A program made the position numbers and the translations under genes. DNA of 48,497 nt. Source: Gemmatimonadota bacterium. Its GTDB lineage: Bacteria > Gemmatimonadota > Gemmatimonadetes > Palauibacterales > KS3-K002. The notes beneath the pieces are model-generated. The model ran no database searches, had not been told where the DNA came from, and saw only the letters and a list, made by a program, of their open reading frames with translations. Positions 6,804 through 17,000 of this stretch are shown here, piece after piece (the first letter of the stretch is position 1; every line of letters begins with the position of its first letter). The DNA lies in the NCBI GenBank assembly GCA_020344375.1, contig CP070823.1, positions 2,939,340 through 2,987,836 on the forward strand. Direction: 5' to 3'.

Positions 6804-9272
6804 TCACTCCCAGGCCGGCAGCGACGCGCCGTCCTGCGTCTCCCAATGTGGCGCCCAGGCCAGCGCCACCAGATTCACCGTGATGTCCTTCTTCTTCGGA
6901 CGCACCACGACCGTCTCCAGCTCCTCGGCGAGCGGATCGAAGCTCGCCCGAATCTCTTCCGTCTCGGCCTGGAAGTCGGCCTCCAGCGCCGCCAGCCTCT
7001 GCCGCTGCGCTTCCAGCGTGGCCCGCGCACGCTCCACGTCCTGGGCCTCCTTCATCGAGCGGCTGACGCCACGTGCGGCGGTCGTCGCCCGGCCCAGTGA
7101 CGAGCGGCTCACCGTCTTGCGGCCCACCACGGCGCTGAGCAGCGTGGCGCCGAACGAGATCGCCGTCTGCAACTTCTGCTGTTTCGCCTGCTCCGCCTCG
7201 CGCTCCACCGCCTGCTCCGCCCGCCGGATCCGCTCCTGCAGCGTCGCCAGCTTCGGCGCGTACTTCTTGCGTAGGCGCTCCAGCGCCTCGTCGCGCCCTT
7301 CACGCGCCGCCTGGCCCAGGCGAATGCGGAAGTCACGCTCCGACTCGCCGGGCCGGGAGTACTCGCCCAGCCTCGCGCTGCGATACAGCTCCAACTTGCG
7401 GTTCCGGTACAGCCAGTCGGTGAACTCGCGCCTCCAGGCGGTATAGCTCTTCTTCTTGGCCGCCACCACGGGAAGCTCAGCGTAGCGGGCCGCCTCAGCG
7501 GGCACATCCTCGAGATCGGCAAGATCGACATCGACCTCTTGGGCGTCGGACCAGTCCACCGCAGCGGCGCCCCCGAGCGCTGCCAGCGCTACCGTCTCCT
7601 CCGACGCCTCGACCTTCGTCTTGCGATCGGAGAAATGAATCGTTCCCGCTGCCAGCACCCTCGGCTGATAGACGAGCTCGTGGCCCGCCCCGGGGCTCCC
7701 GCGCACCGGCACGAAATGCTGCGGGATGACCGGCGGCAGCATCGGCCGTTCGGAGACGCTCGGCGCCCTGGCAGCTACGGCGCGTGGCTCGGCCGCCGGG
7801 GTCAGGGGTCTACCAGGGGCCTCCTGCACGGCCGCTCCCGGTGTCACCGCGGCCGCGGCCTTGCGCGGCCCCATCAGCTTCTTGATCTGCTCGCGCGTCA
7901 ACGGACCCCGCAGGTACGACATCACCCAGCGCGTTTCGAAGACGACCGGCTCGTCCTCGTGCACGTTGTTGAGCAGGAAGACTCGCTTGCCCAGCCCGGC
8001 CAGCGTCTCCTCCATCGCTCCGCGATCGAACCGCGTAGCAGTCCCCGCGGCCACCCCTTCGAGCCCCTCCAGCACGCGCGCCTTGTCGCGCTCCGTCTGC
8101 AGTCGACCGATGAACCAGGTGCCCGTGTTGGACAGCCCCTTGTAGTCGAGATCCACGGGGTTCTGCGTGGCGAGCACGACGCCGAGCCCGAAGGCGCGAC
8201 CCTGCTTGAGCAGCGTGAGCAGCGGCGCCTTCGACGGCGGGTTCGCCACCGGCGGGAAGTAGCCGAAGATCTCGTCCATGTAGACGATCGCCCGCAGGCT
8301 GGTCGTACCCGATTGCCCGCGCATCCAGCCCAGCACCTGGTTGAGCAGCAGCGAGACGAAGAACATCCGCTCGGCATCGTTCAGGTGGGCGATCGAGAAG
8401 ATGCTGACGCGCGGCTTGCCCTCCGCCGTGTACAGCATGCGGTCGATCTCCAGCGGCTCGCCCTCCATCCAGGTACTGAAGCCCGGGGCCGCCAGCAGGT
8501 TGTTGAGCGCCATCGCCAGCTGGAAGCGGTCATCCGCCGGATAGAACGACTCGAGGTCGAGCACCCCGACCTTCGAGACCGGCGGCGTCTGGATCGCCTG
8601 GATCAGAGAGGCAAGATCCAGGTCTCTGCCATCCCGCCAGGCAGCGTCGAGGACCGTCGAGAGCAGGATGTGCTCCCGACTCTTGATCGGATCGGCCTCG
8701 ATCCCCAACAGGCCCAGCAGGCTTGTCACCGTCGTGCTGATCCGGTCGCCCAGTAGCTCGCGATCCTCGAGCAGCGCAGGTGCCGGCGCGGCGAAGGAGG
8801 CCAGGATCGACACCGGGAGTCCCGCCGTGCTGCCCGGCGTGTAGATGGCGAAGTCCGCCGACTGTCGCAGCCGCCGGATCCGCGTCTCGTCCTGCCCCCA
8901 GCCGGCGAGCCCCTGCCTCCACTGCTCCGCCTGCTGCCGCCCGTACTCCTCCAGCGTGAGTCCCTTCTTGTCGGCATCGGACTCGTTCACCCAGGGCGTA
9001 ATGTCCTCCGACCTCAGCTCGGGGAAGGTCAACAGCAAGTTCGCGAGGTCACCTTTGGGGTCGATGACGATAGCCGGGATGCCATCGATGGCGGCCTCCT
9101 CCAGCAAGCCGATGCACAGACCGGTCTTCCCGCTGCCGGTCATGCCCACGCAGACCGCGTGCGTGACCAGGTCCCTCGAGTCGTAGAGGATGAGCCCGTC
9201 CAGCCGCTTCTTCTCCGCCAGGTCGTACGGCCGGCCGAGATAGAAGGCACCGAGCTTCTCGTAATTCTCCAT
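6804..9272 (-). CDS. HerA/FtsK-like P-loop ATPase (DUF87/DUF853-type) with coiled-coil C-terminus
   Basis: An 822-residue ATPase of the HerA-FtsK superfamily, which translocates DNA or protein as hexameric rings. The Walker A motif GMTGSGKT is at residues 43-50 and is followed by VIDPKGDLANLLLTFPEL. The Walker B region is IVYMDEIFGYFPP, with the acidic pair at about 333-334. A sensor-like ATQNPVDLDYKGLSNTGTWFIGRL stretch follows. The C-terminal third has a hinge, then long charged helices (about 640-780) predicted to form a coiled coil. The start is ATG 9272: GGAGG lies 8 bases upstream, whereas a longer reading would run into mscL. No NurA nuclease gene is adjacent, unlike the classic HerA-NurA pair. 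DNA translocation is family knowledge; the biological role here is unknown. Confidence 0.85.
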   Translation of the reverse strand: MENYEKLGAFYLGRPYDLAEKKRLDGLILYDSRDLVTHAVCVGMTGSGKTGLCIGLLEEAAIDGIPAIVIDPKGDLANLLLTFPELRSEDITPWVNESDADKKGLTLEEYGRQQAEQWRQGLAGWGQDETRIRRLRQSADFAIYTPGSTAGLPVSILASFAAPAPALLEDRELLGDRISTTVTSLLGLLGIEADPIKSREHILLSTVLDAAWRDGRDLDLASLIQAIQTPPVSKVGVLDLESFYPADDRFQLAMALNNLLAAPGFSTWMEGEPLEIDRMLYTAEGKPRVSIFSIAHLNDAERMFFVSLLLNQVLGWMRGQSGTTSLRAIVYMDEIFGYFPPVANPPSKAPLLTLLKQGRAFGLGVVLATQNPVDLDYKGLSNTGTWFIGRLQTERDKARVLEGLEGVAAGTATRFDRGAMEETLAGLGKRVFLLNNVHEDEPVVFETRWVMSYLRGPLTREQIKKLMGPRKAAAAVTPGAAVQEAPGRPLTPAAEPRAVAARAPSVSERPMLPPVIPQHFVPVRGSPGAGHELVYQPRVLAAGTIHFSDRKTKVEASEETVALAALGGAAAVDWSDAQEVDVDLADLEDVPAEAARYAELPVVAAKKKSYTAWRREFTDWLYRNRKLELYRSARLGEYSRPGESERDFRIRLGQAAREGRDEALERLRKKYAPKLATLQERIRRAEQAVEREAEQAKQQKLQTAISFGATLLSAVVGRKTVSRSSLGRATTAARGVSRSMKEAQDVERARATLEAQRQRLAALEADFQAETEEIRASFDPLAEELETVVVRPKKKDITVNLVALAWAPHWETQDGASLPAWE

Positions 9273-9331
9273 CTGATGTACCTCCGACGCTTGCTTCAGG
9301 CCGGCGACGTTACGGCCAACGCGCGCACACA

Positions 9332-9775
9332 CTACGCGGCCTTGAGCTCCGACGTGCAGCTCGGGCAACGCGTCGCCTTGACCGGGATCACGGACACGCA
9401 GTACGGGCAGTCCTTGGTCGTGGGTTCGGCCGGCGGCGCCTCTTCCTTCCTCTTCAGCTTGTTGACCTGACGCACGATGAGGAAGATCACGAACGCGACG
9501 ATCAGGAAATCGAGCACCGTGTTCAGGAAGGCACCGTAGGCGATGGTCGGCGCGCCGGCTTCTTTCGCCGCGGCCAGCGATTCATACGCCCTACCCGAGA
9601 GGTTGACGAAAAGGTTGGTGAAATCGACCTTGCCGAGCAGCAGACCGATCGGCGGCATGACGACCTCGTTGACCAGCGACGTCACGATCTTGCCGAATGC
9701 CGCGCCGATAATAATGCCGATGGCCATGTCGAGGACGCTGCCCCGCATGGCGAATTCCTTAAACTCCTTCAGCAT
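9332..9775 (-). CDS. mscL: Large-conductance mechanosensitive channel MscL with C-terminal zinc ribbon
   Basis: A 147-residue channel that opens under membrane tension to release solutes during osmotic downshock. The N-terminal amphipathic helix and TM1 ([20 protein letters not shown], then [15 protein letters not shown]) are highly typical. TM2 is at about 80-102 ([19 protein letters not shown]). In place of the usual cytoplasmic helix bundle the protein ends in a charged linker and a zinc ribbon with paired cysteines C123/C126 and C137/C140. The Shine-Dalgarno TAGGAG lies upstream of the ATG. Its stop is 59 bases before the start of the HerA-like gene, on the same strand, so cotranscription is likely. 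Identity is firm; zinc binding by the tail is inferred from cysteine spacing. Confidence 0.95.
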   Translation of the reverse strand: MLKEFKEFAMRGSVLDMAIGIIIGAAFGKIVTSLVNEVVMPPIGLLLGKVDFTNLFVNLSGRAYESLAAAKEAGAPTIAYGAFLNTVLDFLIVAFVIFLIVRQVNKLKRKEEAPPAEPTTKDCPYCVSVIPVKATRCPSCTSELKAA

Positions 9776-10042
9776 GTCTTAACTCCTAGCGTTGACAGTT
9801 TACACCGGAACCACCGTGCGATGAGGCGGAAGCGGTCCTGCTGAGCGGTCGCACCGTCTGGAGCCGGTCGCGCACGAACGCTACAGCAGCGCCAAGCGAC
9901 CAGCTCGACCGGCCCTGTTGTACTCCAGAAGCGCGGCTTGCTGGCACTGACTATGGGATAAAGGGCAAGGGATTCTAGTTTGCGTCGGGTGCGGCAGCAA
10001 GCGCGATCCGACTACCCATGTTCCCGGGCCATGCTTGGAGCC

Positions 10043-10468
10043 CTAGAACAGCTTGAGGTAGTACGACAAAGCTGTGGCCTCGTACCTGACCCGCCAGCCG
10101 GTCACGATACTGTGGGACATGCGGAAGTAGCGGACCCGCCGGCCGTCGGGCGGATCCTGGCCCGCCACCTGGACCTCCACCTTCACGACGATATCGTCGC
10201 CGCGGCCGCGGGCGCCGATCGAGGTGAACTCGATCTCGCTCAGGCTGAGCAGCTCCTCGCCTCTTGCCTGCGCCTCCTCCTCGCTCAGCTGGCTCGGGTC
10301 GAACCCCTGCATGCCGGCAGCCAGGTACTCGGCGCGCAGCCAGAACTTGAGCTCGTCCGCCGCCTCGCTCGCCAGGGTGGAGCGCTCGGCCGCGAACTTC
10401 CACACGATCGCCGCGCCGATGATCAGCAGAGCAGCGATCGCCTTCCAGCCCTTCAGCTCGATCTTCAT
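10043..10468 (-). CDS. Small membrane-anchored protein, unknown function
   Basis: A 141-residue protein with one N-terminal membrane anchor (about residues 8-25, AIAALLIIGAAIVWKFA) and an outward alpha/beta domain of about 110 residues. I do not recognise the family. The domain has a helical first half (LASEAADELKFWLRAEYLA) and a strand-rich second half ending in an aromatic tail (ALSYYLKLF). The ATG is preceded by GAGGGAG close to the start. It lies alone on the minus strand, 267 bases upstream of mscL and divergent from the methylase gene. No cysteines or obvious catalytic motifs are visible. Confidence 0.7.
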   Translation of the reverse strand: MKIELKGWKAIAALLIIGAAIVWKFAAERSTLASEAADELKFWLRAEYLAAGMQGFDPSQLSEEEAQARGEELLSLSEIEFTSIGARGRGDDIVVKVEVQVAGQDPPDGRRVRYFRMSHSIVTGWRVRYEATALSYYLKLF

Positions 10469-10731
10469 CGCTCCCTCACGCGCGCACGGGTGGAGGGTCC
10501 TTTCCGCACGGCCGCGCTCAGCCAGATCGCTTCATTACGAGTGGCTGACGGTCACAACATCGAAAGCTTCGTCGCCGGGTGCAAGGGCGCCGAGTCCCAG
10601 CTCAGCGTGCGGACGCTGACGCGAATGCGCTTCCGGGGGCCCCCGCTCGGATGCCGATCTGTTGACGTTTCCTCCACAGCATCGCGTCGAGACTGGCGAA
10701 CACGACCGTCGTCGCGTAGGGGGACGCATCG
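10469..10731. other. Divergent intergenic region upstream of the methylase-helicase pair
   Basis: 263 bases with no gene seen. It contains TTGACG at 10662-10667, which would fit a -35 box, but the hexamer 17 bases further on (CGTCGA) is a poor -10, so no promoter is called. AGGGGG at 10718-10723 is the likely Shine-Dalgarno of the methylase, 8 bases before its TTG start. Confidence 0.5.
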
Positions 10732-13700
10732 TTGGTCGATATCCGTGAGCTACAGGATGCACTCGTTTGCTGGCGCAGCACGCCGGCGCGGCTGCTGACA
10801 GCCCTCGGGTTCGAGCCCGTCGGCCTCCGAGTTCCGGACTCCGCGCTCGCCGACTTCGGGCTCGATCCGTCCGAGCCGCTCACGCTGGAGGTAGCGGCCC
10901 GCTGCGCCGGCTTCCAGGTCTTGCGCATCATCCTCAAGCGGCGACTCGACCCGGAAGCCATCCGCGGTGTCGCCACTGCGCTCTACCGACACAACCCGAC
11001 GCGGCGAGCGTTGCTGATCTTCGAAACCCAGGTCGATGGCCGTCTGGTGCTGGCGAGCTGGGGGTTGGGCCCAGGTCCGTTCCGGCTGCTGAAGCTGTGG
11101 CTCGATCCCGCCGCGCCACGCCGGTCCGAACTCGACATCCTCGCCGGGCTCGCCGCCGATGGCGCGGCCACCGCCAGCGATCTGGCCCTCGCCCACGCCC
11201 GTGCGCTCGACCGCGAGGGTGTGACGCGCCGCTTCTTCGCCGAGTTCCGTCGGCATCGCGCCGAACTCGCCGCAGGGCTGACCGGGGTGCCCGAGAGCGC
11301 GGGACAGGACCGACTCGATCTCGCGCTCACGCTTCTCAGCCGGCTCCTCTTCCTCTACTTCATCCAGCGCAAGGGCTGGCTCGCCGGCGACACCGTCTAT
11401 CTCCGTCATCTTTATGAGGACTCGCTCACCCACGGCGTCCCGTTCTACCGCCAGCGACTCAAGCATCTCTTCTTCAGCGCTCTAAACCGCGCACCGGAAA
11501 GGCGAGGACGCCAGGCTCAGCAACTGGGCGAGCTGCCGTATCTGAATGGCGGCCTTTTCGAGCGTGACGTGCTGGAGCGGAAGTACCGCCGCCTGGACAT
11601 ACCCGACGAATGCTTCGCCCCGATCTTCCACGAGCTTCTCGATAAGTACCAGTTCACGCTGCGCGAGGATCAGCCGGCCGACCAAGATGTCGCCGTCGAC
11701 CCGGAGATGCTCGGGAGAGTTTTCGAGGGTCTGATGGCCGAGCCGCTTCGTGGCTCCACCGGCGCCTTTTTCACACCGCGTGCCCTGGTGGCTCGTCTCG
11801 TAGACGGCGCGCTTGTGGCTTACCTGGCGGCCTCGACGGGCTGCGACGCCGACACGATCGAGCGGCTGCTGGCCGGCAGCAGTCTGCACATCGAGCCGCG
11901 CCTGCGCGACCGGCTAACAGCTCGTGTGCGCACGATCCGGGTGCTCGATCCCGCCGTCGGGTCGGGCGCCTTCCTGCTCGCCGTCCTGCAACGTCTCGAG
12001 GTTCTGCGCAACGCTCTTGAAGGCAGGCCCGCCGACTCCTTCGCCCGCTTCCAGCGCCGCCAGGAGATGATCCGGCGCAATCTTCACGGCGTCGACATCA
12101 GCGGCGCGGCCGTTCGGCTATGCGAGCTGCGCCTGTGGCTCGCTCTCAGCGTGGATCTGGAGGTCGAGACGGTCGCCGATGTGCCGCCGCTGCCGAACCT
12201 CGACATCAACATCCGACAGGGCGACGCGCTCATCGACCCCATCGACTTCCTGCTTCAGCTCGCCGACCTCGACCATGGCCAGCTGGCGGGGCGCTGGCAG
12301 CGCAAAGTCATCCGGCTCGCGGGGCGGCGGGATCGCTACTTTCATTCGGCCGGCGCTGACAAGCGTCGAGCGCAGCGGAGCCTGCGGCGCGCCGAGCGCG
12401 ACCTCGCACTGAGCTTCCTGGGCGAGCTGGCCGCGCAGATCGACGCGCGAAGGCAGGATCTGCGGATGGCGGCACGCGGTCGTGACCTGTTCGGGAAGCG
12501 TGCCGGACTGATGCGCAGTCAGAAGCGGGCGGCCGCCACACTGAAGCGGCGGAAAAGCGAGGTCCTGCGTCTGCTCAAACGCATAAGCGAGGCCGAGGAA
12601 CTCCCCTTCTTCTCCTTCCCCATCCACTTCGCCGATCGCGAAACGGCGTCCGCTAACTTCCACATTGTGCTGGGCAACCCGCCCTGGGTGCGAACGCACC
12701 ACTGGTCGGGGCTGTCGAGACGCCTACTCAGCGAACGGTTCCAGTTCCTTCGTGATGCAGGCTGGCGCACGGGCACCCGGCTCGCGGGCGCCGGGCGCGG
12801 TTTCGGCGCGCAGCTCGATCTCAGTGCCCTCTTCTTGGAGCGTGCCCTCGGGGTGCTTGCGGAGAACGGGGCGCTGGGATTCCTGCTGCCCGCCAAGCTG
12901 GCTCGCGGACTTTCCGCCGGTGCGCTTCGGCGACGGTTGCTCACCTTCACGCAAGTCCTGCAGCTCGAAGACTGTTCCCTGGCCACGGCGCGCCTGTTCG
13001 AGGCCACCACCTATCCTTTGGGCCTGATCGTCAAGCGCGAGGAGCCATGCCCGCAGCACCAGGTTTCCGTTCGGCTCCACGAGCGGCAGGGAGGAACCCT
13101 CGACTTTCACCTCCCTCAGACACGGCTGCCTCTGATCGCCGAGGACCCCGAGTCGCCCTGGGTCCTGGCACCGCCAGCGGTACGGGCCGCGCTCGAGCGC
13201 ATGCGCGCTGCCGGGCCGCCGCTGGGCTCGCAACCCGGCCGCCGCCCTCTGCGCGGGATCGTCACAGGCAACAACGCTCTGTTCGTCGGGGAGCTGCTCA
13301 CAGCCACGACAAGGAGGGGCCGAGCCGCATTGAGGCTCGCTAGCGAGCGTGTGCTGATCGAGGTGGACCGGTTGCGCCCGGCGCTGCGTGGCGAAGACCT
13401 GGCGCCGTGGCGCTTCTCGGTGGACCGCGCCGTCGTCTGGACACACGACGACGAAGGTCGCGTCCTCGCGAGTCTGCCGACGGCCACGCGGGGCTACGTG
13501 CGGGTGCACGAGCGGGCACTGAAGGAGCGGATCGACCTCAAGCCGGGCCAGCTCTTCTGGACTCTCTTCCGCGTCCGTCCGCAGAAGTGGGGGCTCCGGG
13601 TTGCCTGGCGCGACATCGCTCCTGCGCCTGGTGCAGTGGTCGTGCCGCGGCAAGTGCCGTTCCTGGGCGGCTTGGCCCCCATCATCAGCCTCAACACCGT

Positions 13701-14052
13701 CTACCAGGTATCAGCCGCGTCGGAGGAGGACGCCTACCTCGTCGCCGCCGTGCTCAACTCGACCGTTGCCCGCGCCTACCTGAAAGCGATCGCTGAACGG
13801 GCCGCCGGAGGCTACTTCCGGTATTTAGGTTGGACGGTCGCCCTCCTACCCTTCCCCGAGAAGGCCGACGCGGCTGTTCTCAAACAGCTCATGCAGCTCA
13901 GCAAACTCGCGCACAGCGCCGGCGGGCTCGACGCTGCCGGTCAGGCCGAGCTCGATCAGCTGGTGGCCCGTCTCTACCGGCTCAAGCCCAGCGAACTCGA
14001 GGAGCTGCGAGCGTTCGATGCCCGACTCTTGAACCCGTGCAGTGAGGCTTGA
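10732..14052 (+). CDS. Eco57I-like N6-adenine DNA methylase with large target-recognition region
   Basis: An 1106-residue DNA methyltransferase of the type IIG/Eco57I class. The N-terminal 330 residues form an uncharacterised helical domain (contains LLSRLLFLYFIQRKGWLAGD and LPYLNGGLFE), seen in methylases paired with helicases. The SAM-binding motif I DPAVGSGAFLLA begins at residue 406. A basic helical insertion at about 520-620 precedes catalytic motif IV NPPW at 649-652, which indicates adenine-N6 methylation. The C-terminal 400 residues resemble a target-recognition region. I do not see a PD-(D/E)xK nuclease motif at the N-terminus. The TTG start at 10732 is supported by AGGGGG 8 bases upstream. 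The stop is 2 bases from the helicase ATG, so the two genes form one operon. Confidence 0.88.
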   Translation: MVDIRELQDALVCWRSTPARLLTALGFEPVGLRVPDSALADFGLDPSEPLTLEVAARCAGFQVLRIILKRRLDPEAIRGVATALYRHNPTRRALLIFETQVDGRLVLASWGLGPGPFRLLKLWLDPAAPRRSELDILAGLAADGAATASDLALAHARALDREGVTRRFFAEFRRHRAELAAGLTGVPESAGQDRLDLALTLLSRLLFLYFIQRKGWLAGDTVYLRHLYEDSLTHGVPFYRQRLKHLFFSALNRAPERRGRQAQQLGELPYLNGGLFERDVLERKYRRLDIPDECFAPIFHELLDKYQFTLREDQPADQDVAVDPEMLGRVFEGLMAEPLRGSTGAFFTPRALVARLVDGALVAYLAASTGCDADTIERLLAGSSLHIEPRLRDRLTARVRTIRVLDPAVGSGAFLLAVLQRLEVLRNALEGRPADSFARFQRRQEMIRRNLHGVDISGAAVRLCELRLWLALSVDLEVETVADVPPLPNLDINIRQGDALIDPIDFLLQLADLDHGQLAGRWQRKVIRLAGRRDRYFHSAGADKRRAQRSLRRAERDLALSFLGELAAQIDARRQDLRMAARGRDLFGKRAGLMRSQKRAAATLKRRKSEVLRLLKRISEAEELPFFSFPIHFADRETASANFHIVLGNPPWVRTHHWSGLSRRLLSERFQFLRDAGWRTGTRLAGAGRGFGAQLDLSALFLERALGVLAENGALGFLLPAKLARGLSAGALRRRLLTFTQVLQLEDCSLATARLFEATTYPLGLIVKREEPCPQHQVSVRLHERQGGTLDFHLPQTRLPLIAEDPESPWVLAPPAVRAALERMRAAGPPLGSQPGRRPLRGIVTGNNALFVGELLTATTRRGRAALRLASERVLIEVDRLRPALRGEDLAPWRFSVDRAVVWTHDDEGRVLASLPTATRGYVRVHERALKERIDLKPGQLFWTLFRVRPQKWGLRVAWRDIAPAPGAVVVPRQVPFLGGLAPIISLNTVYQVSAASEEDAYLVAAVLNSTVARAYLKAIAERAAGGYFRYLGWTVALLPFPEKADAAVLKQLMQLSKLAHSAGGLDAAGQAELDQLVARLYRLKPSELEELRAFDARLLNPCSEA

Positions 14053-14054
14053 GC

Positions 14055-17000
14055 ATGGCGCCCTGGCTCGAACTCATCGCGGCGACGTCGGACCGGGCGG
14101 CCCTGGCCACCATCCGCTGGCTATGGTCCAGCGCCACGCGAGTCGATGCGGTCCTCGCCGATCCGGAGCGCATCCTCCGGCTGTCACGTGACGTTGACCG
14201 TACGGCCGGACCCGCAAGAGTCCGTGTCGTCACGGCCAGAACGCCGCTCACCGATCCGCCGCCGGGCTGGCGCTGGACCTTCGTCACCGAGACACCTACG
14301 CCTGAGTTCATGCTGTTCTATCCAGCGGACAGCGCCTTCCCCGAGAGCGCCCTCGTCTTCACCGGCGGCGCTCAGAGCGACGGCTGGCTGACCTATCACC
14401 GGCGCCCGCTTGTGCTCCATCGACTCCGCGAGCGCTTCGGCGCCCTCTTCGCTGAGCAGGATGCCGCACACCTGCCCCGGCTGATTGCAGCGGCCACGTC
14501 CATCCGCGAGCAGCCGGCAGAACTCGAGCTCGTTCCCAGCCTGGACCGTGCGGACAGTGATGCGGCCATAGATACGGTATCACCGGGGGAGCTGTACCGG
14601 CGGGTCCTAGCGGCACATTTCGCCGATCTACCTCAGCCTGAGCACACGGCTCAACGGCCGGCCACCGCGCCGGCGCTGGCGGCACATCAGGAACGCGCCT
14701 ACGAGCGCGCCTGTGCGATCCTCGACCGCTTCGGCGGTGTGATCGTCGCTGATGCCGTGGGGCTCGGAAAGACCTACATCGGGCTGCGGCTGGTCGAGCG
14801 CACGCTGGATTCCGGTGGCCGCGGCTTGGTGATCGTCCCGGCCGCTCTCCGGGACCAGTGGCAGCGGGAACTCTCGTACTTGGGGATCGACGCCGACAGC
14901 CAGCCGGGCCGGTGCGGCACATCGGCCCACTCCGCCGCCGGCGACACCTTCGACCTCTGGGTACGCGAGGCAGGTCGTGTCGTCGTACTCTCCACCGAGT
15001 CACTGGGGCGCCGCAACTTCGACCCCGGGTCTTATCGCGGCGCCGATCTCGTCCTCGTCGATGAGGCCCACAACTTCCGCAACCCCAGCACGCAGCGTTA
15101 CCGCAACCTGTCCGATCTGATCCGCCACTCTAAGGTCGTGCTGCTCACCGCGACACCAATCAACAACACGATCCTCGATCTCCAGCATCTCATCGACCTC
15201 TTCGCCGCGCCGGGTGCCTTCCGGCATCTGGGAGTATCGGACTACCGCGAAGCCTTTCGAAACGCCGCCGAGGGAGCGGGCAGCGTGCAGCCCATCATCT
15301 CAGCCTGCGTGCTGCGCCGTACGCGCCGCTTCCTGCGAGCCCAATACGGTGAGATAAGCGTCCGCGACCCGCTAAGTGACCGCGAACTTGAACTCCACTT
15401 CCCTCGCCGTTTGCCGCCCGTGGCCGTCCGCTACGATCTCGCCAGCACGTACGGTGAGCTGTTCGGACACCTCGAGACATGGTTGGGCGAGCTCCGCTTT
15501 CCAAGCATCGATCTAGGTGAGGAGGACCGAGACTCAGACGACCAGCTTGCGTGCTCCGGCGAGCTGTTGAAGATCATCCTGCTCAAGCGCCTCGAATCCA
15601 GCGTCGAGGCCCTACGCTGCACCGTCGTTCAGCAGCTCGCCTGGTGCAACACGGCGCTCCGCGCCATCGACGCCGGGCGCGTCCTGACGAGACCCGACTA
15701 CCGCGCCTCGTTCCGCGGCCCCGAGGACGATCCCGGCAGCCAGCTCGCTTTTTTCGAGCTCATGCTGCCAGCGCCGGCGATGGAGCCCGCCCGCATTGAC
15801 GAGTTCCGGCGGCTCCTCGAAAACGACATGCAGATACTCGCCCGAATCCATGCTGCGCTTGTGGCTGTCGGGCCCAGCGGTGATCGCAAGCTCGCCAGGC
15901 TTATCGAACTCCTCGACGGCCCACTCAGCGGCCGCAAGGTCCTCATCTTCACCGAGTTCCGCGACACGGCCCGCTACATCTACCATCAGCTCCGGCATCG
16001 CCCGCACCTCGCTCAGATTGACAGCGGCGGCGCGCGACTCGGTCTCGAACGCGCCAGCCGCCGCGAGGTCATCGAACGCTTCGCACCGCACAGCAACGGA
16101 GTCCACGAACCGCCCGAGCGCGAACGCGTCGACACGCTCGTTGCCACCGACGTACTGAGCGAGGGGCTCAACCTGCAGGACGCTGCCGTGGTGGTGAGCT
16201 ACGACCTGCCCTGGAACCCTGTGCGCTTGATGCAGCGCATCGGCCGCATCGATCGCTTGGGCGCACTCGCCGAATGTGTCGAGCTCTACCACTTCGTGCC
16301 GGCGCACGACCTCGACCGCCTGCTCGGTCTCATGGCCCGCTTGCAGGGCAAGGTCTCGACCATCAGCAGCGCCCTCGGCCTCGAGCATCCCGTACTCGCC
16401 ACGCCCGGCGACCGCGAGCGCGCCCTCGAACAGATCCGCGTGCTGGCCCACGACCCGGACGCCTTCGAACGTGTCGAGCAAGAGATGGAAGGGCCCCTCG
16501 ATCCGGAAGAGCTGGCCTATACTGACCGTGTCACGCTATTCGAGGACGGGCCACCAGCATCGTCCGAGCGTCGCGCGGTCTCCGCAGTCGCGTCGGCTGA
16601 CGAGGCAACAGCACGCGCCGTGGCCTACTGGCGAGTGAGCTGCGCCGGGCAGCATCGCGGCTTGTGGCTGGTCTGCGACGTCGCCAGCGGCTGCGTCGTC
16701 GATGACCATGCGACAGCTCTCGAGGTCTTGAGGAACAGCACGACGCACGAAGCGGTAACGCCGCCGGAGCGGCTAGTGGATAGCGCAAGGCGTGCCTGCG
16801 CACGGTACGCACGCGGCGTCCTCGCCCACCTCCAGGCCGCCCAGTTCGCCGGCGACGCGCTGAGCCCCAGTCTGCCCCAGTGCCGCATCGCCGCCTGGCT
16901 CAGCCGTAGTTTCGAAGCGAGCGCCCATCGCCTCACGCCGGATGAGCGAGCGCTCACCGATCAGTTGCTGGAGCGGTTGGCACGGCGGTTTACCCGCGCC

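Noticed and set aside
9273..9368. Longer N-terminus for the HerA-like ATPase starting at 9368
   Set aside because: It would overlap the mscL coding end by 37 bases and ignores the strong GGAGG placed 8 bases before ATG 9272.
9783..10042. Possible RNA gene between mscL and the small anchored protein
   Set aside because: No tRNA cloverleaf, conserved RNA motif or strong hairpin could be found; nothing else is seen in this gap.
10634..10645. Perfect 12-bp palindrome CGGGGGCCCCCG upstream of the methylase, as a possible control site
   Set aside because: Palindromes of this length are expected many times by chance in 48 kb of GC-rich DNA, and no second copy or regulator gene is nearby.
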